The position numbers and the translations under genes are program-made. The notes under the pieces were generated by a model that was not told the DNA's origin, did no database searches, and saw nothing but the letters and a program-made list of their open reading frames with translations. This document shows positions 1 through 7,196 of a DNA stretch of 15,256 nucleotides, one piece after another; positions within the stretch are counted from its first letter, which is position 1; each line of letters begins with the position of its first letter. This stretch comes from an uncultured Coprococcus sp. (lineage in GTDB: Bacteria > Bacillota_A > Clostridia > Lachnospirales > Lachnospiraceae), in contig CAAGAB010000293.1 of NCBI GenBank assembly GCA_900767685.1, positions 1 to 15,256 on the forward strand, read 5' to 3'.

Positions 1-466
1 CTACAGCAACAAGACAAGGTGTACCCTTTCCTGCCTGGTACTCTGAACGTACTGTATGTCCTGGTGCCTTTGGTGCGATCATTGTTACATCTACATCCTT
101 TGGTGGCTTGATACAACCGAAGTGAATGTTGAAACCATGAGCGAACATAAGCATATTGCCTGGCTCAAGGTTTGGCTCGATATCTTTCTTGTACATATCT
201 GCCTGTAACTCATCGTTGATAAGAATCATAATTATATCAGCCTGCTTTGCAGCCTCAGCAGCTGTGTATACCTTAAATCCCTGTGCCTCAGCCTTAGCCC
301 ATGACTTACTTCCTTCATAAAGTCCAATGATGACATTGCATCCTGACTCCTTAGCGTTAAGAGCATGTGCATGTCCCTGACTACCATATCCGATGATTGC
401 TATTGTCTTTCCATCAAGTAATGAAAGATTGCAATCCTGCTGATAATAAATCTTTGCTTCTGCCAT
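1..466 (-). CDS. ilvC: Ketol-acid reductoisomerase, 5' part only (runs off the left edge)
   Basis: This is the N-terminal 155 codons of acetohydroxyacid isomeroreductase, the NADPH-dependent second common step of valine, leucine and isoleucine synthesis, acting in the cytoplasm. The translation starts [20 protein letters not shown] and contains the Rossmann nucleotide-binding signature [12 protein letters not shown] near residues 26-37, followed by the family-typical [13 protein letters not shown], an AHGFNIHFG segment and the [10 protein letters not shown] motif. The ATG at 464-466 lies about 6 nt after a strong AGGAGG (475-480 region). The catalytic C-terminal domain is outside the window. 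The gene follows the small-subunit gene at 573-1049 with a 106-bp gap and no visible terminator, so the two are probably co-transcribed. Identification is very secure; only the truncation by the window edge limits it. Confidence 0.97.
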   Translation of the reverse strand, partial: MAEAKIYYQQDCNLSLLDGKTIAIIGYGSQGHAHALNAKESGCNVIIGLYEGSKSWAKAEAQGFKVYTAAEAAKQADIIMILINDELQADMYKKDIEPNLEPGNMLMFAHGFNIHFGCIKPPKDVDVTMIAPKAPGHTVRSEYQAGKGTPCLVAV

Positions 467-510
467 TTTTTTATCCTCCTAAATATGTGTAAAATGACTT
501 TTATATTAAC

Positions 511-546
511 TATCAATATCGATCAATATCAATCATCAATACTGAT
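511..546. repeat. Short tandem repeat (about 10-bp period) between the small-subunit gene and ilvC
   Basis: Three consecutive 10-base units, tatcaatatc, gatcaatatc and aatcatcaat (511-540), fill part of the ilvC upstream gap. On the minus strand the core ATTGAT occurs four times. The period is about one helical turn. No function is known to me; it could be an operator-like array, an mRNA element or simple AT-rich drift. Confidence 0.5.
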
Positions 547-572
547 AATTATATATCTGTTTATAAGTCTCG

Positions 573-1049
573 CTATCCCCTTATAAGTCCGGTGAGACCT
601 GTTCTGACGAGTTCAACTATCTCATGACCATCGAGGAGTCTGAGAAAAGCCTCGCATTTGGTTGTCGTTCCTGTGAGTTCTATAATAACCGAATCCTTTG
701 AAACATCAACTATATTCGCTCTGAATATGTCAGCCACTGATATAATGTCTTTTCTCTCAGAAGGTGATGCCTTTACTTTTATAAGTACAAGCTCTCTACA
801 TACCGACTTACCAGGCTCAAGTTCAACAATATCAACGACATCCTCAAGTTTGTTAAGCTGCTTCTTAATCTGAATAAGACTTGCCTCATCGCCGCTCACC
901 GCAACAGTCATTCTGGAATAAGCAGGATTCTCGGTCTCTCCTACAGTCACACTGTCAATGTTATAACCTCTTCTACTGAACAGTCCTGACACTCTGCTCA
1001 AAACTCCTGATGTATTGTCAACAAGCAGTGACAAAACAATATTACCCAT
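573..1049 (-). CDS. ilvN: Acetolactate synthase small (regulatory) subunit, copy 1, upstream of ilvC
   Basis: Regulatory subunit of acetohydroxyacid synthase, which activates the large subunit and confers valine feedback inhibition. The 158-aa product has the usual family length (about 160). An N-terminal ACT domain (residues 1-75) carries DNTSGVLSRVSGLFSRRGYN, with the Asn-x-x-Gly-Val-Leu and Tyr-Asn-Ile positions (N12, G15, N30) that match the valine-site residues known from E. coli IlvH. The C-terminal domain ends in the classic VRTGLTGLIRG. The ATG at 1047-1049 is preceded by AAAGGTGG (1059-1066). It has its own consensus promoter at 1095-1123 and leads into ilvC. A second, more divergent small subunit is at 12444-12950, and the large subunit is beside that other copy. 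The symbol could equally be ilvH. Confidence 0.95.
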   Translation of the reverse strand: MGNIVLSLLVDNTSGVLSRVSGLFSRRGYNIDSVTVGETENPAYSRMTVAVSGDEASLIQIKKQLNKLEDVVDIVELEPGKSVCRELVLIKVKASPSERKDIISVADIFRANIVDVSKDSVIIELTGTTTKCEAFLRLLDGHEIVELVRTGLTGLIRG

Positions 1050-1094
1050 CTATAAGTACCACCTTTCAACTTGTATCTTTAAATGTTCTAAATC

Positions 1095-1123
1095 ATTATA
1101 GTTACAAACTCAAATATTGTCAA
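1095..1123 (-). promoter_or_regulatory. Perfect-consensus sigma-A promoter for the small subunit-ilvC unit
   Basis: On the minus strand the -35 hexamer TTGACA (1118-1123) and the -10 hexamer TATAAT (1095-1100) are separated by exactly 17 bp. Transcription would start near 1088, giving a leader of about 40 nt before the ATG at 1049. That is too short for a T-box or other attenuator, so this unit should be expressed independently of the T-box that precedes ilvB at the other end of the window. Confidence 0.85.
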
Positions 1124-1288
1124 TTAATTATGATGCATTTTGTCATTATTTTTATGAATATTTATTATTTGCATGATCAACAGGTGCACCAATCGCAAGC
1201 GAAATTTTTAATGCTAATTCTATAAATACCCAAAAGTTATATTGTCTATAGCTTTATCAGCTTTATTTATTTAATGTATCTACCATGC

Positions 1289-3715
1289 TTATTCTATGCC
1301 CAGAAGCTGCTTCACAACCAGTACACAGTTGGCTGCATCCTCAGAATATCCATCAGCGCCTATCTCTTCTGCATAGCTCTCAGTGATAACAGCTCCGCCG
1401 ATTATTACTTTACACGAAAGGCCATTTTCTTTTACAGCTTCCACCACGTCTTTCATCTTCACCATAGTCGTGGTCATAAGTGCCGAAAGTCCTATTATGC
1501 TTGCATTGTTATCCTTGGCGGACTTGATTATTACATTGCACGGAACATCTTTGCCAAGATCTATGACATTGAATCCATAGTTTCTCAACATCAGAACGAC
1601 AAGATTCTTTCCTATATCATGGATATCGCCCTCCACAGTAGCCACTACAATAGTAGGCATATCTGAACTATCCTTGTCTCGCAGAACCAGCGGACTGATA
1701 ACCCCGATCGCCATCTCCATTGTCTCTGCACTGGAAATCAACTGTGGAAGGAAGTATTTCTTCTTTTCAAATAATTTTCCAACCTCATTGATCGCACCTA
1801 TAAGATCATTATCTATGATATGCTGGGGATCTGCTCCTGCTTCAAGCGCCTTATTTACATCGTCGAGTATCGCACGTTTATTTCCTTTCAAAACATCGAT
1901 GTAGATCGAGCTCTTTCCTTCAAGGTCTGAACCAGCTTTTCCGCCCTGTACCGCCCCCCCCGGTGTGGCAAGTTCCAACGGTTTTACATTTTCGATATAT
2001 CTTACGTCACTCTCATCCTTAAATAGCAGCATATCAGATGCATACGCCGCATTCATGAGCATGGTCTGTGACGGATTAGCAATGGCCATCGTGAGTCCTC
2101 TCTCAATCGCCATTGTAAGAAATGCTGTATTTACAAACATCCTTTCCGGAAGTCCAAACGAGATGTTGGATAATCCACATATTGTTGCAAGCCCATTGTT
2201 ATAACAGTAGTTGATGGTTTTCAGACAATTTACAGCCGCATCTTTCTGGGCTCCGACAGTGGCTACAAGGCCATCAACCACAACATCGTTTTTAGTAAAT
2301 CCCATACTATAAGCTGTATTGAGAACAGTGTTAATTATATCTTCTTTCTCCTTAGTATTCTCAGGTAGTCCTTTGTCAGATAGAGGCAGCAGTATAAACA
2401 TTGCTCCGTATTTTCGGACAAGCGGAAGGATCTGTTCCATTTTTACTTTCTCAAGCGATACTGAATTGACAAGCGCTCGTCCCGGATATATCCTGAGCGC
2501 AGCCTCGAGAACCTCAGGTGAGCTGGAATCCAGACACAACGGAAGATTCACTGCCTGTGACACTTGATATGCAACTTTAAGCATCATCTCCCGCTCATCA
2601 ATTCCATTCATTCCAACATTGATATCCAGAATAGATGCTCCCTTTTCGACCTGCTCCTCAGCCATATTCATAACGAGTTCCAGAGATCCCTCGCGCAGCT
2701 CGGCCTGCAGTTTCTTCTTTCCTGTAGGATTGATTCTTTCTCCAACCACCTTGAACGGTGCGTCTAGATCTATGATCAGAGATGATCGCTCCGACGAAAT
2801 ACATCTTTTGTGTTCGGTGCTTATCTCAGGAATAGGCATCGTCTTGGCCATGTCAGCTAAGGCTTTGATATGATCAGGCCTTGTTCCGCAGCATCCGCCA
2901 ACCATTCCGGCTCCAGCCTCTATGATCATCTTCATATCCTGAGCGAACTCATCCGGAGTCATACGATACACGCTCTTATCATCTATAAGCTCCGGCATTC
3001 CGGCATTTGGCTTTGCAAATACCGGTACAAAAGCTATGCTTTTCATCTGCCTTACAAGTTCAACCATCTTGTCAGGACCTGTCGAACAATTCACACCTAT
3101 AGCAGCAACGCCAAGATTCTGCAACACATTCACCGCTGTGATCGGATCTGTTCCATAGAGTGTACGGCCATCTTCATTAAACGTGAGACTTGCGATAATC
3201 GGAAGCTCCGACACTTCATTTGCCGCTATAACAGCAGCCCTTGTCTCCGCAAGACTCATCATTGTCTCCACAACCAGCAGATCGCATCCGCTTTCATCGA
3301 GAACCTGTATCTGTTCTTTATATACGTCAACCAGTTCTTCGAACTGTAACTTTCCCATCGGGTAAAGCATTTCTCCTGTCATGGTTATGTCTCCCGCCAC
3401 AAGACCATGTCCTGCTGCAGAAACGGCAGTTTTCGACAAAGCTACAAGCTTTTTATTCATATCAACAAGAGCATCTGCAAGACCATATTCATTCAATTTT
3501 ATTCTGTTACACGTAAATGTTGGCGCATACAAAATATCTGTACCGGCATGAAGGTATTCTGTCTGCAGATCTATCATAATCTGCTGATGCTCCAATATCC
3601 ATTTTTCAGGACATACCCCTAACGGCATTCCGGCATTCATCAGATTCGTTCCGGTTGCACCATCCAGTATAAGTATCTTTTCATCAAACAGCTTTCGAAA
3701 TTCTGCCTTATTCAT
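1289..3715 (-). CDS. metH: Cobalamin-dependent methionine synthase (homocysteine, pterin and B12 modules; no activation domain)
   Basis: Transfers a methyl group from 5-methyltetrahydrofolate to homocysteine via cobalamin. The 808-aa protein has three modules in order. The homocysteine-binding barrel covers about 1-295, with zinc ligands in GVNC (C210) and GGCCGT (C275, C276). The pterin-binding barrel covers about 310-570 (GERINPTGKK at 325, DINVGMNG at 364, GLSNISFGLP at 514). The B12 cap and B12-binding domains cover about 600-808, with the cobalt-ligand motif DIHDIG (H699), a GLSALMTTT loop at 742 and IIGGA at 771. The C-terminal AdoMet reactivation domain of E. coli MetH (about 1227 aa) is absent, as in other short Firmicute and Thermotoga enzymes. 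The ATG at 3713-3715 follows AAGGAGAG. It lies 38 bp after rnhA and is probably the last gene of a pnp-rnhA-metH operon. An 8-G run sits in the linker before the B12 module. Confidence 0.95.
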   Translation of the reverse strand: MNKAEFRKLFDEKILILDGATGTNLMNAGMPLGVCPEKWILEHQQIMIDLQTEYLHAGTDILYAPTFTCNRIKLNEYGLADALVDMNKKLVALSKTAVSAAGHGLVAGDITMTGEMLYPMGKLQFEELVDVYKEQIQVLDESGCDLLVVETMMSLAETRAAVIAANEVSELPIIASLTFNEDGRTLYGTDPITAVNVLQNLGVAAIGVNCSTGPDKMVELVRQMKSIAFVPVFAKPNAGMPELIDDKSVYRMTPDEFAQDMKMIIEAGAGMVGGCCGTRPDHIKALADMAKTMPIPEISTEHKRCISSERSSLIIDLDAPFKVVGERINPTGKKKLQAELREGSLELVMNMAEEQVEKGASILDINVGMNGIDEREMMLKVAYQVSQAVNLPLCLDSSSPEVLEAALRIYPGRALVNSVSLEKVKMEQILPLVRKYGAMFILLPLSDKGLPENTKEKEDIINTVLNTAYSMGFTKNDVVVDGLVATVGAQKDAAVNCLKTINYCYNNGLATICGLSNISFGLPERMFVNTAFLTMAIERGLTMAIANPSQTMLMNAAYASDMLLFKDESDVRYIENVKPLELATPGGAVQGGKAGSDLEGKSSIYIDVLKGNKRAILDDVNKALEAGADPQHIIDNDLIGAINEVGKLFEKKKYFLPQLISSAETMEMAIGVISPLVLRDKDSSDMPTIVVATVEGDIHDIGKNLVVLMLRNYGFNVIDLGKDVPCNVIIKSAKDNNASIIGLSALMTTTMVKMKDVVEAVKENGLSCKVIIGGAVITESYAEEIGADGYSEDAANCVLVVKQLLGIE
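1954..1961 (-). repeat. G8 homopolymer inside metH
   Basis: Eight consecutive G on the coding strand (C on +) encode the Pro-Gly-Gly-Ala stretch near residues 585-588, in the linker between the pterin and B12 modules. Runs this long are uncommon in a low-GC genome and are prone to slippage. Loss of one G would give a stop after about 22 out-of-frame codons; gain of one G gives a stop sooner. Confidence 0.9.
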
Positions 3716-3753
3716 TTGTACTCTCCTTGCTCTATATCTTTATATAAATATCC

Positions 3754-4230
3754 TTATTCAAGCCCTTCATCAACTATCTTTCCCGGGCCGTCAGCTGCAG
3801 TTGTCGCCAGAACATCACAGCGTTCATTTCCGGGATTGCCCGCATGACCCTTAACCCATATAAACTCGACATTATGTGGTGTTTTCGCCGCAAGCAGGCG
3901 TTCCCACAGATCACGATTCTTAACAGGTTCGTTTTTGCCACGTCGCCAGCCTTTTTTTATCCACCCATCTACCCAATGCTGATTAAACGCATTGCAAAGA
4001 TACTGGGAATCTGAATACAGCTTCACATTACATGGCTTTATAAGTGCCTCAAGACCGACTATAGCCGCCATCAATTCCATACGGTTGTTAGTTGTCTGTA
4101 TATATCCCTGACTGTATTCTCTCTCGTGGAGCTTACCAGTTGAATCTATATATTGAATTACGGCGCCATATCCACCCGGACCATTCGGATTTCCTCTGGC
4201 CGCCCCGTCTGTGTAAAGAATCACATCCAT
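3754..4230 (-). CDS. rnhA: Ribonuclease HI
   Basis: Degrades the RNA strand of RNA-DNA hybrids in replication and R-loop removal. All catalytic residues of the bacterial type I family are visible. Numbered from the ATG chosen here they are D8 (YTDGAARGNP), E52 (NRMELMA), D74 (YSDSQYL), H129 (WVKGHAGNPGNERCD) and D139. The basic WVDGWIKKGWRRGK handle segment is also present. Length, 158 aa, is normal. Two ATGs are possible: 4234-4236 would lie only 2 nt from the GAGGAG (4239-4244), whereas 4228-4230 lies 8 nt from it, so the second is chosen; the longer form adds Met-Ile. It sits 55 bp after pnp and 38 bp before metH in the same direction, suggesting an operon of unrelated housekeeping functions. 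Confidence 0.95.
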   Translation of the reverse strand: MDVILYTDGAARGNPNGPGGYGAVIQYIDSTGKLHEREYSQGYIQTTNNRMELMAAIVGLEALIKPCNVKLYSDSQYLCNAFNQHWVDGWIKKGWRRGKNEPVKNRDLWERLLAAKTPHNVEFIWVKGHAGNPGNERCDVLATTAADGPGKIVDEGLE

Positions 4231-4285
4231 GATCATATCTCCTCATATAATATCTTGTTATAAATTTGCATAATAATTATATTTT

Positions 4286-5113
4286 TTATATTTTGCATAA
4301 AAATTTTTCAATTATCTTTTGAAGTTTTTCAGATGCAGCATCTCCTGCCACAATTATATCTTCGTGAGATAATTCTTTTCCTAGTCCGGCAGCTTTGTTA
4401 CATACAGACGAAAGCCCTGCGATGCGCATTCCCATATGCCTGGCCGCAATGGCCTCACATACAGTACTCATACCCACTGCATCTGCGCCAAGCAACTTAT
4501 ACATTCGTATTTCAGCCGGTGTCTCATACTGTGGACCTGTAACCTGAATATATACGCCAGATTTATATGGTATGTTTAGCCCAGCATAACACTCTTTCAA
4601 GATTTCTACAAACTCTGCATCATACACATGTGTCATATCCGGAAATCTAACTCCAAATTTGTCAAAGTCATCATATATAAGTGGCGATTTAACAAATGAA
4701 GAAATATGATCTTCTATAACCATTATATCTCCAACATTAAGAAAATCGGATATCCCGCCTGATGCATTTGTCAAAACAAGGTTTTTCACGCCCAGAAGCC
4801 CCAAAAGTCTTACAGGCATAACAACCTGATCCATACTATATCCCTCATAGTAATGAACGCGCCCCTGCATAAGAAGGACATCCTTTCCTGCCATATTTCC
4901 AGACACAAATCTGCCCCTGTGACCTTCTACAGTCGATCTTGGAAACTTTGGAATATCAGCATATTCAATAACAACCGAAGGCTTCAGATCCTCAGCCATA
5001 TATCCCAGTCCACTTCCAAGTATGATCGCTGTTTCAGGAATAACCTCCAAACGGCTTCTCACATAATCCGCTGCGGCTTTTATATCATTATAAGTAATCG
5101 TTCCGTTTCTCAT
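4286..5113 (-). CDS. Purine nucleoside phosphorylase, trimeric (PNP/MTAP) family
   Basis: Phosphorolytic cleavage of purine (deoxy)nucleosides, chiefly inosine and guanosine type, for salvage in the cytoplasm. The 275-aa product shows the family landmarks: phosphate-binding GSGLG at 33-37, EGHRG at 63-67, MQGRVHYYEGY at 82-92, TNASGG at 115-120, GPQYETPAE at 193-201, GMSTVCE at 214-220 and the base-recognising Asn in NKAAG at 239. The usual GMSTVPE is GMSTVCE here, a mild variation. The ATG at 5111-5113 is preceded by GGTGGTGAT (5121-5127 region). It heads the pnp-rnhA-metH run. Related organisms call this gene punA, pnp or deoD; deoD normally denotes the hexameric family, so no symbol is assigned. 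Confidence 0.94.
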   Translation of the reverse strand: MRNGTITYNDIKAAADYVRSRLEVIPETAIILGSGLGYMAEDLKPSVVIEYADIPKFPRSTVEGHRGRFVSGNMAGKDVLLMQGRVHYYEGYSMDQVVMPVRLLGLLGVKNLVLTNASGGISDFLNVGDIMVIEDHISSFVKSPLIYDDFDKFGVRFPDMTHVYDAEFVEILKECYAGLNIPYKSGVYIQVTGPQYETPAEIRMYKLLGADAVGMSTVCEAIAARHMGMRIAGLSSVCNKAAGLGKELSHEDIIVAGDAASEKLQKIIEKFLCKI

Positions 5114-5167
5114 AATATATCACCACCAAATCCATAATACCGATATAGCCTATAGTTTAACTGTTAA

Positions 5168-5196
5168 ATAGTAACATAAACATGTTAATTTCACAA
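5168..5196 (-). promoter_or_regulatory. Candidate promoter for the pnp-rnhA-metH unit
   Basis: On the minus strand TTGTGA (5191-5196) and TACTAT (5168-5173) are 17 bp apart, each matching four of six consensus positions, and they lie 55-83 bp upstream of the pnp ATG. The candidate is moderate. The tRNA terminator just upstream implies that a promoter is needed in this gap. Confidence 0.4.
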
Positions 5197-5214
5197 TGAA
5201 GTATTTGACACAAA

Positions 5215-5247
5215 AGAAAAAAGAGAGCTTGCATACTCTCTTTTTCT
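5215..5247 (-). terminator. Hairpin terminator downstream of tRNA-Ser
   Basis: On the minus strand AAAAAGAGAG and CTCTCTTTTT pair around the 8-nt loop TATGCAAG (stem about 10 bp), and the stem runs directly into a T-rich tail. It starts about 25 nt after the tRNA 3' end and separates the L,D-transpeptidase/tRNA unit from pnp. The A/T flanks make it potentially bidirectional. Confidence 0.8.
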
Positions 5248-5270
5248 TAAATGTAAAATGTAAATGGTAA

Positions 5271-5358
5271 CGGAGATGAAGGGATTTGAACCCTTGCGCC
5301 GGTTGCCCGACCTACCGCATTTCGAGTGCGGACCCTTCAACCTCTTGGGTACATCTCC
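5271..5358 (-). tRNA. tRNA-Ser (anticodon CGA)
   Basis: The minus strand folds as a class II tRNA of 88 nt. The acceptor stem GGAGATG (5352-5358) pairs with CATCTCC, followed by discriminator G73 (5271). The anticodon arm has stem CCGCA/TGCGG around the loop CTCGAAA, giving anticodon CGA, which reads UCG. There is a long variable arm (GTCGGGCAACCGGC region) and a T-arm with loop TTCAAAT between AAGGG and CCCTT. A long variable arm with discriminator G identifies serine. The 3' CCA is not encoded. The 5' end is only 6 bp from the stop codon of the preceding L,D-transpeptidase gene, and a terminator follows, so the tRNA may be processed from a joint transcript. Confidence 0.95.
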
Positions 5359-5364
5359 AATTTA

Positions 5365-7056
5365 TTAATAATAGCAGACAACGGGCATACCCTCATATGC
5401 TATATTAAACAACTGTTCTGCTGCAGATAACGGAAGATTTACACATCCATGTGATCCGCCGGACTTATAGATATCTCCGCCAAAAGCGCTACGCCATGTT
5501 GCATCATGGAATCCGATTCCAAGTTCACCTATGAATGGCATCCAGTACTTCACAGGAGTTTCATAATCATCTCCTACAAGAACCGCCGGAGACTTAGTAT
5601 ATAAAATCGTATATACACCGCCTGGTGTTCTGAACTTACCTGAATTAGCAAGACTACCTGTCACACAATCAGAATCCATAACCAGTTCACCGTCAACATA
5701 CACATATATATGCTGCTGACCAAAATCACACTCAATATATGTGTCTCCTATATCATCACCACCATCGTGGTAAACCGCTGCATAACAATCCAGCTCTGGC
5801 ACTCGTTCCACCGACTCGCCGGCTTCTAACACCGTATAAAGTTCATCTGTCTCGCTGTCAACATCTATCAGCCAGCCATACCATGTATTGTCAAGAGTTA
5901 CCGTCCTGCCATCATGAGTTCTGAAATTTCGGGGAACATCATATGTATCATATCTGTCGGCCATGTTCTGAACATATTCATGAATCTTGTCTTTATCAAA
6001 TTCAATCTTGTCGGCAGATATATTGGTAATCCAGTCACCGTAATCTTCGCTTGTAAGTTCCCATGAAACCTCATCTATCTTGTATGTGACCTTCATGGAA
6101 AGTAACTTTTCAAGCCTTGCCTGTTCTGAAACGATCTCTTCACTGTCTGATGTAATGTCAGGTTTCTCATATACATCAGTCTCATCCAAGTCAACAATCT
6201 TATCACCTTTAGCAAGCGCCTCATCTATTATACTGCATAATTCTGAAAAATCAATATAATTTCCCTCATTTTCAGGAATAATAGTTGATTTTCCATCTTT
6301 TATAACAACAGATGCATCAACAGGCTTTTGCATATTCTCTTCCTGAGTAAAATCACAGTTCTTAAGAAGTTCTTCCAGCTTGTTCTTATCATAATCAGCT
6401 GTGTAATATAACTCATAGTCTTTTCTTATGCACATATAATATGGCCACAAAAAGCCATTCTGCTCGCTGATGATCTTTTTAGCTGTTACATTCGGACTTA
6501 TCACAAGCCCTATATCATCAGGCTCAATCTCATATTCGCTATCATCACGCAGCTTTAATGTGAGTGAGTAATCCGATATATATTCCCCTATAAACTGATC
6601 AACCTCATCAAGAGTATAGAATGAATAATCATTGCCATTGATATATGTCCTGTAATTATAATGAAACATGAACCATATTGAAACCGTAACATATGTGCAC
6701 ACCAGCACTACTGCAGATATAATTCCCGTTATTCTCAATACCTTATGTTTTTTCTTAGTCTCCACGGTATCACCCTCACCATTTTCATCATCTGTATCAC
6801 CGTCACCGTATATGTAGCCGGTATCGCTTTCTCCATCAGCTGTATCAGGGACAATCGCATCAGTCGGAAAATTATTTGACAATGTAATCGTTGCTGCAGT
6901 AGAGTCACCAGAGGTATTTTCAGATCCATTATCAATATATTCTTCTTTTTTTTCATCGGAATCATCATCAAATTTCTCATCAAGTTCTTTGTCAAACTCT
7001 TTATCAGATTCATTATCTAATTCTTTATCAAACTCTTCGTCAAATCCCTTGCCCAT
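5365..7056 (-). CDS. Membrane-anchored L,D-transpeptidase (YkuD domain) with acidic repeat tail
   Basis: Forms or remodels 3-3 peptidoglycan cross-links outside the membrane. The 563-aa protein begins with a cytoplasmic acidic tail (1-100) containing eight tetrapeptide repeats (residues 5-36). A basic stretch KKKHK and one transmembrane helix (about 106-131) follow, giving an N-in topology. Residues about 140-420 form a large extracellular region like the PG-binding/YoaR-type domains often found before YkuD. The C-terminal YkuD domain (about 440-563) carries the catalytic motif: H517 in GIGFHDATW and GGSHGCVNL with C538. The ATG at 7054-7056 has TGGAGAG 7 nt upstream. The gene ends with tandem TAA stops directly before tRNA-Ser. 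It lies downstream of dacF and a metallophosphoesterase. An A8 run (codons about 35-37) adjoins the repeats. No close named homologue is claimed. Confidence 0.92.
   Translation of the reverse strand: MGKGFDEEFDKELDNESDKEFDKELDEKFDDDSDEKKEEYIDNGSENTSGDSTAATITLSNNFPTDAIVPDTADGESDTGYIYGDGDTDDENGEGDTVETKKKHKVLRITGIISAVVLVCTYVTVSIWFMFHYNYRTYINGNDYSFYTLDEVDQFIGEYISDYSLTLKLRDDSEYEIEPDDIGLVISPNVTAKKIISEQNGFLWPYYMCIRKDYELYYTADYDKNKLEELLKNCDFTQEENMQKPVDASVVIKDGKSTIIPENEGNYIDFSELCSIIDEALAKGDKIVDLDETDVYEKPDITSDSEEIVSEQARLEKLLSMKVTYKIDEVSWELTSEDYGDWITNISADKIEFDKDKIHEYVQNMADRYDTYDVPRNFRTHDGRTVTLDNTWYGWLIDVDSETDELYTVLEAGESVERVPELDCYAAVYHDGGDDIGDTYIECDFGQQHIYVYVDGELVMDSDCVTGSLANSGKFRTPGGVYTILYTKSPAVLVGDDYETPVKYWMPFIGELGIGFHDATWRSAFGGDIYKSGGSHGCVNLPLSAAEQLFNIAYEGMPVVCYY
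6949..7044 (-). repeat. In-frame 12-bp tandem repeat (8 units) encoding an acidic tail
   Basis: Eight consecutive 12-base units encode the tetrapeptides FDEE, FDKE, LDNE, SDKE, FDKE, LDEK, FDDD and SDEK (residues 5-36 of the L,D-transpeptidase). The unit follows the pattern NNTGAYRAARAR with imperfect copies. The 12-bp unit keeps the reading frame on expansion or contraction. Confidence 0.85.
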
Positions 7057-7114
7057 TACATTACTCTCCAGCCCTCATAAATTATAAAAGAGAATTCAAT
7101 CCAATACAGATAAT

Positions 7115-7141
7115 ATTATAGTGTATCTTTAATTATTGCAA
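7115..7141 (-). promoter_or_regulatory. Weak candidate promoter for the L,D-transpeptidase gene
   Basis: A perfect TATAAT (7115-7120, minus strand) lies about 60 bp before the ATG. The best -35 is TTGCAA (7136-7141), but the spacer is only 15 bp. The 140-bp gap after the metallophosphoesterase gene has no strong terminator, so read-through from upstream is also possible. Confidence 0.35.
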
Positions 7142-7196
7142 CTATTAAATAATTTTAATAATCTACATCAGTTGTCACAATTTGATAATATCAAAA

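Noticed and set aside
1057..1066. gtaccacctt upstream of the first small-subunit gene resembles a T-box core on the minus strand (GGTGGTAC)
   Set aside because: It is the ribosome binding site region only 8-17 nt from the ATG. There is no terminator hairpin or stem I, and the predicted leader of about 40 nt is too short.
1274..1666. Plus-strand open frame of 130 codons
   Set aside because: Lies antisense within metH, whose domains and motifs are unmistakable; no ribosome binding site or recognisable protein features.
2870..3349. Plus-strand open frame of 159 codons
   Set aside because: Shadow of the metH homocysteine-binding domain; Cys/His/Ser-rich composition typical of antisense frames.
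4234..4236. Upstream ATG of rnhA as the start codon
   Set aside because: Only 2 nt from the GAGGAG; the ATG at 4228-4230 has the proper 8-nt spacing.
6735..7013. Minus-strand open frame of 92 codons overlapping the L,D-transpeptidase N-terminus
   Set aside because: An out-of-frame reading of the 12-bp repeats and low-complexity tail; no separate ribosome binding site.
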